Shown here: piece by piece, positions 34,634-46,600 of the stretch
How the letters are laid out: every line of letters starts with the position of its first letter
Numbering within the stretch: position 1 is the stretch's first letter
Source of the DNA: Metallyticus violacea
Taxonomy: Eukaryota > Arthropoda > Insecta > Mantodea > Metallyticidae
Length of the DNA: 64,000 nt
Direction of reading: 5' to 3'
NCBI GenBank assembly: GCA_030762175.1
Contig: CM060831.1
Coordinates: forward strand, 143,643,001 to 143,707,000
The notes under the pieces: model-generated
The model's database searches: none
Told to the model about the DNA's origin: nothing
What the model saw: only the letters and a program-made list of their open reading frames with translations
Translations under genes and position numbers: made by a program

Positions 34634-37600
34634 TTATTGCTGTTAATAGACTCATGTACATAAGTTTCAGACATTGTCAAAATCTAAGAATACTAGTTTA
34701 AATAGTTCATATACAATTGTGAAGTAAAGCATAAGAATAGCATAAGTTTAACAGAATCAGTAGATATGCAGTAACTTATTCTTAGGCCATTTTAGTACAC
34801 ATTTACAACAATAAAGGAAAATTGTACATTTTTTCTACAATTATTTACAATTCGGTCACTATAGGCATTTCCTGGTCAAGCATACCTTTAGATCTCTCTT
34901 AAATTTCTTCCCATTTTTTATTTTTAGAAGCTCTGCTAGTTTGTTGTAAAATTACACCTTTGATAAATGGATCGCGTTCTGATGCTTTTTCATTTATAGT
35001 GACTTGATGTAAATTAACTTTTCCCCGTGTGTCATAGGCATGGTATTGGTTAATACTACCAGTGTGCTTATTGCTATTTACAATTAATAGGATCAGTCTA
35101 TATACATGTAATGAGATTGCAGTTAACAGGTTATTTTCTCTAAAGAATTTTCGACATGAAGTTCTTTTATTAAGTCTGTAAATGTTTCTTATGCATTGTT
35201 TATGTAAAATTAGTCTATTTAGATTACCAATAGCTGTGCTACTCCAGAATTCTATGACATATTGTATATAGAAAAATTATACCATAATATGTTATTTTTA
35301 GTAGAGCAATATCCAGATATTTTGAGCATACCCTTAACAGGTATAATCCTGTGCTTATTTTCTTGCATATATGATCTACATGGTAGTTATATATCAGATT
35401 CCTATCAAGGTATAATCCTAAGAAATTAACACAATGATTTGCTTCTATCACTTTACTATTTAACATTATTTCAGAATTATTACTCTTATTGTTGTAGTGC
35501 TGGAAGTATAGAATTATCTTGCTTAGATTTATTTTTAGATTGTTATTTTCAAGATATTTCAGCATGACCATTGAGAAGTCTGCTATTAAATATTTTACAC
35601 TCTCTACTGTCTTATCCCAAAATAGTTCTGATGTATCATCTTCATATGAAATTATTTTGAAATTCTCAAACTGAGGGTTATCATTCACATATATAAGGTA
35701 TAATAGAGGGCCAAGAACTGAGCCTTGAGGAACCCCACACTTTACAATGTCATACTGTGATAAAAATGTTTTAATAGGAATGAATTAGTAAATATATTAA
35801 TCTTTACTTATGAATATAGAGTGCAAAATTGTAACAAACAAATATTTCAATAGAAAACACAAAAAAATTAAATCTTTAACTACAATAACTATTCTTTTTT
35901 TTAATTCCTCTGCTTCCTGTGCATTTGATTAAGGCACAAAGTCCACATATACTTGCTACACACTCTATCTCCAACTAGAAGATATTATACTAATTCTTGG
36001 AGTTGTGACACCTCAGCATGTGTAACATCCTGTACACATAGATATTTTCTCATGATTGCTAATAAAAAAAGCATTTTGCTATAAATCTGAGCTCCACTGA
36101 TCATGTAAGCAAAGTTTGAAAAATGTTATGGAACAGGTAACACACTGTTGCTGAACTTCAGAAAGAAATTGGGGCACCCACCTAGCATTGGTCTTTGTCA
36201 TATGACTCAAGAAGATTGTAACAGAAAACCTCAATTTTGCTGAGATTTTTGAACTTCAACCATCTGAATAGTTCCTCCTCATTAAGAGAGAAATGTTCAC
36301 TTCCACACTGTAACCATCAGTGTTATCTTCCTGAGTAACACTGTCTAGACTCTTTCTTCACAATGGAATAGGACTCATAAACACCTTATATTCTTAATAA
36401 TCTCTTCTGAGTCGGATATTTAGAACATTCTTTATGGTTTCACTTATATGAGATTTACTCTGAACATATGCTTCTTGGAACTTTTGTCCACATCAACTGT
36501 TAAATGACTGTTGGATCTTTCATAGAAGCTGGGTGGGTAGGTATCCTGGTTGACTCTGGTGGTCTAGTGATGAACTTAAATAAAATTCTGTCTGCTTCCG
36601 GGATATCAAAATTCTGAAGGATATACTCATGATTTTTTATATAAATCCTTTCCCATATGTTTAGTTCTTTTGGTTGTTGAACAGTTTAATAACTTGATGC
36701 CATTTTCTATATCATGGTTATATGCTGCCACAGCTAATTTATCAATTTGATTATAATATATGTTTTGCCAATGTTCCTTCAGCCTAATACCTTATTTTTC
36801 TTTGTCTTCCCTAAGTAGATTTTTTCACAATCCTTACAATTATGTGATAAATATCAGATTTTTTCTCTTGGGCCTGGAATCTATTTTGTTTGATTTCAAT
36901 AAATTTTTTGCACTGTATCGATTTTGAGATGCTAAGATGATATTGTACTGCATGTATTGGTGTAACAACTGATACAGTGTAAAAAATTTATTGAAATTAA
37001 ACAAAATAGATTCCAGGCCCACAGAGAAAAAAACTGGTATCTACCAGATTAGTTGTAAGGATTGGGAAAAAAATTTACTTAGGGAAGACAAAGAAAAATA
37101 TAAGCATATAAGCATAACAAATAGATAAATCAGTTGTGGCAGCACATTTTTGGAATGAAAACCATGAAATAGAAAAAGGCATTAAGTTATTAAAAACTGT
37201 TCTAAAACCAAAAAAACTAAACGTATGGAAAAGGATTTATATGAAAAAACATAAGTATACCCTTATGAATTTTAACATCCCTGAAGCACACAGTACTTTA
37301 TTTAAGTTTATCACTAGACCACCAGAGTCAACCTGGATACCTACCTACCCAGCTTCTATGAATGATCCAACAGTCGTTTAACAGCTGATGATGTGGACAA
37401 AAGTTCCACGAAACATATGTCCTGAATAAATCTCTTGTAAGTGAAACCATGAAGAGTGCTCTAAATATCCAACTCAGAAGAGATTATTAATGGGTGTTTC
37501 ACTATGTTCGATTCCAAATTGAATTAGTATTTATCTTTTACTCTTGCTTGATAGCACTTGGAGAAAGATCTTCTATTGTGAAGAACTTTATTATAGTGCA

Positions 37601-40600
37601 ATATGCAATGTTGCACAAACAAATGCCTCCAGCTAAATTACAGGTATATTGTGCTGAAATTGGTACACTAACCTCCTCATAGAAGGTGTTATCTGTCACC
37701 CACAGTATTTTTAACATTGCATTTTTTATGCCGGTCCAGGAACTTCTGGAATATACCTCATAGTCTATTAGTTAAGGCTCACTGCTCTTATGTAACATAA
37801 TGCTTAAAAATCTTTGGGTTTCATGTCCACTGTGAAATACACATGTTCATTATTAGCTGGTTTTCAACTATTCAAGATTTGATTTCATTCGCTCTTAAAG
37901 GCATCTCATATTGGTTGAACAAAGGGCAGTGAAAGTATATTTTAAAATTAGAGAAAGTGTCCAGAGTGCCATAACAAGCTGTTGTTATTTTTCAGGATGT
38001 ATTTATGTATGTGAGCAACAGAATAGATTTTGGTCATCTGGTAAATGCAGATAATTTTGATACAAGTCGCATAAATAGTGAAATTTATCAGCTTTTTGAC
38101 AATCGATGGGATTGGGAACAGCGCTACATACATGAAAATTATAGTGAGAACTTTAATCCCAATAATACCGCACCACAGGTATGCTCATTTTATTATTACA
38201 TAATATATGACAGACACTAAGACTGCAATATTGTAAAAGTGACATGATCACTGGATTGTTTTACATTTAAGCCTCATATTAAAAATGCTAATTATGGTTA
38301 TTTGTTAGTAAAATAAAAAAAGAATATAAAGAATGAGAGAAAAATACATTTGGTTTAAGCATTATAAAGTTAATAGTTAATACAATACTGTGAATGTATA
38401 TAAATATTTGTTGATCAAATCAGATAAATAGTTAAGAGAGAGAAGAAAGAAGGAAAAAAAAAAAAAGAAAAAATGGAGAGGGATAGGAATGTGATAATAG
38501 AAGATGACAGGAAGAACCTTCATTTATTTGAAGGGAGCTATAAATTTAGAGTGAGACAGTTAGCAAGTTAAAGGATTGTTCTTTTTAGAATTGTAACAAA
38601 TAGTTAATTATGAATAATTTTTAATTTATTATGGAAATGTTTCTTGTAATGTATTAATTGAAACTGTGGCCACACCTAAGAATGGCCTAGGCCAAAACTG
38701 GGTGGATGTCACTGTTTTTTCTGCATATCATTTCAATACATATTTAAAATATTAAGAATTTTAATTGAATTGTTTTATTTTGAGTAGTAAAAGATTCAGA
38801 ATTACTAGATTGAGAACTAATATAATATACAGCCTTTCCAATTAGTTTGTCATTTAAGAACTTGTTTATTTTTCAGCCCTGTCCAGATGTGTACTGGTAC
38901 CCTATAGTTACACCTCGCTTTTGCAAAGAATTCATTGAAATAATGGAAAACTTTGGTCAGTGGTCAGATGGCAGTAATAGAGTGAGTATAACAAGAGTAA
39001 ATTTTGAAACTTGTAGAATACATTATTGGCATTGGTCTCATTTCTCCCATCAATTTGAAAAACTTGTTTAATTTCTCTTTCAGTTTTACTAATATACTGG
39101 CAGGTAATTAAGTAACTGAGAAAAATGACTTTGTTGCTAAAAATCATGTTAAATGCTTCTTTTATATTTCATTTATCTATTCAACTATAAGATGTGTAAA
39201 ATTAGAGTTCATTATTATTTTTTTTCTTATTTTCCTACTGTAATATAGAGAATGAAGTTATGCAAGGGGAAAATTTAATTTTCCAAATTCTGCCAAGTGA
39301 AGTGTTTTAACCCACCAATTCTGTTTCTCTTTGAAGTAGTCTTTCTCACAGTTAATACCTAGGTGCATCCTCCAGTAACAGTTTTTGCAGCAGCCTTGCC
39401 CTGCCTCTTTAGAGATCCACCAGCATTACCGTTATATGATGCAACAGTGGCAAAGCATGGTTTTTTTTGTACAGACTAGGCTGAGACATGGCATGTTGAA
39501 ATTAATGGACTAATTAATGTAAAATATACCTCAAAATGACTCTGTAATATTATAAACATTTTTCATGCTCATTCAGAGTGTATATGGCAGATAACTTTTG
39601 CTTAGAGGCCTATTTTTCATGCTTGATGTTCTTTTGTATGCTGTAAATGTACAATATAGGACTCATAGCTTTACTTCCATTCCAAAGGAAGCCATACTTA
39701 GGATTGTTATACCCTAAAAAAAACCATCAATCCTGATTTGCTTTGAATGCAAGACCTTGGGTCTATGAGGCAAGTATGGTTACCACTAGACCACCAGGAC
39801 CAACAGAGAGTTATAGTCCTGCATAAACTAAAATATAATTAAGAATGAGTTTTAAAAACAAGTAGTTATAGTAGTAAATATTGTACTTACGAAACTGTTG
39901 ACAATGGAGTGGCAATATAACCTTAACTTATGTATTCACTTTACACTTTACACTATACTCCATTCACTTACAAAAAAGTAAAACGTGTTTCTGGAGAATC
40001 TCTCCCATCTTCAGTTGCTCACTGAACCGCCGTTACTCGAAACTATGGCTGGACAAACCCATAACCAAACCAAACTATGGTTTGTCCAGCCATAGTTTCG
40101 AGTAATGAGTGAGCAACTGAAGATGGGAGAGATTCTCCCGAAATGCATCTTATTTTGTGTAAGTGAATGGAGTATAGTGTAAAGTGTAAAGTGAATACAT
40201 AAGTTAAAGTTATAGTAGTGTTTACTGTTAAAATAAAATAAATAATTGCATCATTCCATATTAGCACAATACAATAACAAATAGTGAAATACTGTATTTT
40301 AAATTGATATTGTCTGCATTCTGGTTCTTCCTTTGGATTTCAAATTCAACAAAATCTCAGAAGAGGGCAGATTTGAACTGTGACCAAGGCTAGCCTAAAA
40401 CGGAAATGATATCTTCATTAAATATCCCCTTCATCAAATTCATTCTTCAAAGTATAGGCTAGAAGATGGTTAACAGATGGTGATTGTTGCTTGGAAAAAC
40501 CCAGATTGTTGGTTTTCCCTGTGATTATGAGTAATACTGATATATCTAACTTTTGTTACAATTGCAGAGATGCTTGGAAGCTTCCATTGTTAAACAATAT

Positions 40601-43600
40601 GTAATTTCCTTTTGTTCTTTTGTGAGGTTGTGGGGGAGCTTCCTAACTAGATAGTGTATGAATTTCAAAGATTGAGCAAATGAATATTCAGTGATCACCA
40701 TGTCTCCCTATTAATGGATGTAACTCCTAATTGAAGATTGTTTTTATCTGTGACTGAAATTGGCGAATCTCTACCACATAAATCTCTTACAAAGTTAATA
40801 CGGTGGAATCAGCCTTACATCAGCACATTCTGTGACAAAAATTTCTCCCTACTAGGTTATTAAAGTGCATGCCTTACAGCCCACTGACTTGGTAAGGAGA
40901 AATTTCATCTTATGTGAAAAGGTAAGCATGTTTTCAGTATTTTGCTGATCATGCAAAGGGCTGGTTGTGGGGAAAATCAAAAACAAAATCCAATATATTC
41001 AGGACATAAATGAGTGAACTTTTGATAAATTTAATAAAAAATCTCAATTTTTGTTTTTAACATGTTATAAAATAGTAAAAATCTTTGTGTTATAAAAATG
41101 TGTAGTTGGTTTCTGATTGTATTTTTAATATCTGTGTGTCATTTTTAATTATCTCTTGTAGTTATATATATGTAAAATTTACACTCCCATTTTTTCACTC
41201 TTTAAAATTTTATTAATTTTCTAGTTTTTATTACAGACTGATGAAATTTTATTCACTTATATAGAATGAGTAAAAATTATTCTGGATTTTCTTCTAAAAG
41301 CTTTTAAGTCTTTTTAGAAAAAATAATTCCAAATTTTCAGGTATTTTTAAAAAATGTTAAATTCTAGAAACCAAACTGACCTAGGTACATTAAAATCCAG
41401 AGCAAATTAAAACAATACATTTTTCATGAGCTTGTAACAAAATATGAGAACAAAACAATTATTTTGTGCCAGAAGGAACCTTTTCAATGACAGCTAAAAC
41501 ATTTAAATATGGCCATCACTTCTAAACAGCAAATAATGATATTTGGAGAATTGCTTATTAATAATACCAAAAATATGTTATTCAAATCAATCTCAATTCA
41601 TTAATGATATCATGAGTTATGCAGGGTTGATGAGCAGGTAGGTATGTTGTCCTGGTTTAAGATCCATTGACTTCAGTTTTTGCAGTTATGGGGTCTTTCA
41701 GGATACAGAGAATCTTTAGGATCTTCATCATCTCCCTTGAATAGTTTATGTCCTTGAAGACTTATGTTTTGCCTAATACATGCTCCTTATAAGATTTCTA
41801 CACTATTTCTAAGGTCTGGGTAGGACTTTAGTGTGATAGAACACAAAACTTAATTGCCATGTATTGCTGCAGTTTCAGATCCCACTGGGTATAGTAAAAA
41901 CAACCTCATATATTGGCTTCTAATTCCCAACTAAATAATATCACATGAATGGCACACATGGCACTGCTAGATGAAGGATTCATTACCGTGGTTTATTTAA
42001 ATGCAATTAAATCAGTTCGATTATTTTTTGACAATCTCTCATACAGTAGAAGTTACAATTTCTATATGGGTTGAACATTAAAATAGCGGCGTAGCTTACC
42101 AGTCCATTTTTATTCTATTTAACTTTATTTCAATTTTTAAATTGCTAAAGAAAGTGAGTGTTTGAAATTTGTTTGTTGGCTAGATAATTGCTCCATAACT
42201 TCAATAAGAGATAATGCCTCCATTCACCATTGTTTGGAGTTTACATGTTCCCGTCTAATTTTAATTATATAATTGCTTTGTGATAAATCATGAAATAATA
42301 TTTTAACAGTGAGAGTAAGATGTTCATAAAGTCTTAGCATTTCATCTTATAGGATCCCAGATTGGATGGTGGCTATGAGAATGTACCAACCCGTGATATC
42401 CACATGAAACAAGTTGGCCTGGAACCACATTGGCTGGAAGTGCTGCGCCTGTATGTACGCCCCTTACAAGAGCATGTCTTCACAGGATATTTCCATGATG
42501 TATGTACATTTTGCATACCCTTCACAGGAAACACTGTGCATTTCAACTTTGCTCCACTAGTTCCTGAGCTGAAAGTATAATATAAAGAAAACAAAAGTAC
42601 TCAATAATAGTATAAATATACAAATAACAAAAGATAACCATTGTGAGGTTCTTTTAGCTTTTTTCAAACAATATATCAGAATTTTGGCAGCATACAAAAC
42701 ACATATGGTTTCTTTATGATTTTGTTAATATTATTTTAGCTATATTGTTCAATATATATTACTTTATTTTGCATTTTTAGTGTGTGTTAATCCCAATTTG
42801 AAATATCTTTTTAAGTACTTCTTTTGATTATTATCAAATTAATAATTAATAACAAAATTAGAAGTTTTAATGTCTACCTTTAAAAATGTTTATTATTGAA
42901 ATTAGTTGTTACTGGCTATTTTGTCATGACCATTGGTTTAAAGTAATTTAAAAAACTAAAGCCTTTGCTCATAGGAATCATTAGTGCCCCCAATTTTTGT
43001 TTGTTTGTTTGTTTTTTTTTTGAGTAGTGTTTAACACTCGTTTTTACTACTGAGGCACCACAGGCGGTGGACACTGATGATACATGAAATGAAATGAGAA
43101 ATTGGGAAAGAATATTTTTTTTTAAGGAAGGAAGCATTCCAGGCCTAAGTTTGGGTACCTTCCCGGCATTTGCCAGTAATGAGGACTGAGAAAACTGGAA
43201 AAAACCCCAGTCATGGAGGACAGCTCTGGTGGGATTCGAACCCCAGACCTCCCGCTCACGAGTCCATGCCTTAATGACCTCGGCCACCCATGGCGGTGCA
43301 CTCAATTTTGATTACTTATGCAAGAATTCAAGGTTGCCAACCATCCCATATTACATATTTCCATATTTGAGGGTTTAAAGAATTGTGAATCTTTTACAGA
43401 ATGCCACAAATCGCTGTACAGTTTGATGTCAAGCTTTTAAAATTTTGATTAATATTTATGCTAGTATTTAGGGCTGTCAGCCATCCTGCATTGTACAAGA
43501 TCTTTCTATATGTCGGAAATTATCCTCTATATACCATTAATAGATTATTGCCAAACATTCCATATTTCATCTTTTTTGGTAAATTAATTTACCATTTATT

Positions 43601-46600
43601 TGTCAAAATTTAATTAACATCACCAATCACTTGATTACTGTATATATATATATATAAATAGCAATGAGTGTCAAATGATGCATTTTTAACTAAATGAATG
43701 AACAAAAACTCATGTCATACACAATGGTGTAACTAATGTTGCAAATACATTACAACAATGAAAATATGTATGTATTAAAATAAAACATTTACTATTATAA
43801 TTACATATTTGCAGTAAAAATTGCATTATTATTGTTCAACACTTCTAAATGACAACAATGAGTACTAACAATTCTGCTAAAAGTTTTTCCTATTTACACT
43901 TGCATATAGAGACAGGAAAGTCAACTGTTTTAATATGAGGGCAAATCAAAATGTTTTTTCCGCCAAAATAATGCACTACAGGGAACTTGAAGTACAGGAA
44001 TAATTCTAAGTACCTTTGACTATTTTTTCACATAGTCACCACAGCAGTTCGGGCATTTGTTCCATTGCGCCATAGTTTGGAGTAGTTGCTGTAGTAGAAT
44101 TCAGCCAGTTAATCACAGATCACTGCCAGACAGTGGTGATTACTTTGTTGTCAATAATGAACTGCTCTCATGCCAAGAACTTTTAAGTGAACCAAACACT
44201 AGTAATCTATGGGGGTGAGGTCCACATTATATGGTATATTCTGCATAGTCTCACATCTGACTGAAGTCTGATGTGATCCTGATTGTTGCATGAGACTTAG
44301 TGTTGTCATATAGGAGAACTACAGTATCCATAGGAATTCCATAGAACTTTTTCCTGATGGTGACTCACAGATGTGAGAGTGTTTTTTGTAATAGTGTTTA
44401 ATATCCATTTTTATTGCTCAGGCATCACAGGCAGTGGACACTAGTGATACATGAAATGATAGATTGGGAAAGAATTTTTTTTAAGGAAGGAAGCATTCCA
44501 GGCCTAAGTTTAGTGTACCTCCAGAGAATTGAGGAAAACCTAAAAAGAAAAATCTCAATCAGGGAGGATGGTTCTGGCAGAAATTGAACTCCAGACCTTC
44601 TGCTCATGAGTCTGTGCTTTAACAACCTCGGCCACCCATGGCAGTTCATGAAAGTGTGCCATAACTATCAGTGTTGGCATGAAATTCAGCAAGAGTTGTC
44701 TTTGGCAATCCCAGAAGACTATGAACATCAACTTCCTAACTGATGGCATTCAGTGGAATTTCTTCTTGACAGGTACTCTTGGATGTTTTCACATTGTGCT
44801 CTGCTGCTTTGGTTCTGGAGTGAAATGCAATACCCATATTTTATCTGCAACTTTAAGATCCAGGAACCTTTCATCTTCCTTGGAGTAATGCTGCAAATGT
44901 GTCAATAACATCACCATTCTTTTACCTTTTTTCAGGTAATCCGATCTTAGGCACCCACTGACATGAAATCTTGTCACATCCCAAGGAATTATGAATGATA
45001 AAGTTAATACTACCATAAGAAATACCAAGATCCATGACAATGACCTTCAGGTGCACATGCTGATCCACATTCACTATTGCATCCACATGAGCCAGGAGTG
45101 AGGATGCTCTGACCTCTCATTGTCATTAAGATCTTCTTGGTTATTATTGAACTTACAACACCACTACCTCACACTTCTCAAACCAAGACACTTGGTCTCA
45201 TATGTTGGCTGCATTTCCCTATGTTTCATGATTGTTCTCCATTCCTTGCTCCGTAGAAAATGAATAACACTTCATTGCTCATATGACATAGATGTTTTGG
45301 GCATTCCAGTCATCTTTGTCAACTGGCAGTGACACTTTGACATGGAACTGCAGAGAATTAATGCACGGCTGTCCCTAGAACAACCTGTTGCATTGTGTGT
45401 CTATCTTGGCTTCTCAAACACTAATATTTTGGCACACAAAAAAAAAAATTCAATTTATTCTCATAGGGATGTTCAGGTCATTTGTTTTAAATTCACATGA
45501 CAAGTGATAATATATGATTCTTCCCCAAGTGGGTTAAACACATTTTTTTTTTTTACAGTAATGGCAACAAAAGTATACATGGTTATGAGTAACTAATCAT
45601 TCTTTTAAGAATTTTCCATTGCTCACAGTGTGAAAGCAATGTGAAACAACATTCTTCCAAGTTATTGCATGCAAACTCATTGATGCAAGAGAATGCAAGT
45701 GAAAGAAACAAGGTTAATAGTTAATTTATTAAATAAAGAACTGTGAGCAGTTTTCAATTATTCACATGCTAAAATTGCAGTTGCCAAGGATTTTTTAAAA
45801 TTAGAAGAAATATACCATAAACTGTTGTGTAAAGCCTGCATCATATCATATTTTTGTAATTGTAAAAACTATTCTATGTTTAACAATTAAAGTTTAAAGA
45901 AAACAGTAGGTTACGGTTTATATGTTACACTTACATAAGCTGTTATTATTGTATTATTAAACAGTAAAATATTGAATGATAGGATCAGATCTTCAGTGCT
46001 ATTGATGTCCCTTATTGGGATACTGAAAAAGTTGGCACCCCTACTAATATTGTATTGTGTGTTATGTGATAATAGCAAGAGAGTAGCAGCTGGTGTAAAG
46101 TTGTAGACTACTGTATCCAAGAAGTATTACAAAATAGTCAGGATCAATTATTTTTCTTTATTCACTGCACAAAGCTTAGATTTGTTTAATAAAATTCTCA
46201 GTCATATTATATGTTTTTTGTATATCAACAATGGTTATCTTTTATATCCGTATGTATTTTTAGATTAAAATACTGTTGAATGACACCAGCTTTACTGGTG
46301 ATACCTGTAAGTTATTACAAAATGAAAAGGAAGGATGCCAGAGTCAGAGAGTAAATTAAAGTATTTACTGGCGGCAAGCACAGGAATCGAAACTTAACTA
46401 GATAACCTGTGTTATAAATTCAAAGCCATAAATGGTGGAGTCAAAAGAAATGCAAGTTTCTGGTGAGGGAGTTCCTATATTCTTTTGATACTAATATATA
46501 CCTGTGAAACAGGACGATCGTGTTGAGGGGGGCTATGAGGCAGTGCCAACACGTGATATCCACATGAAACAAGTTGGACTGCAGGACCAATGGGACTACT

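Noticed and set aside
42916..43305. 129-codon minus-strand frame starting [14 protein letters not shown]
   Set aside because: Translation of the family A SINE; the same peptide arises from the copy at 44382-44648.
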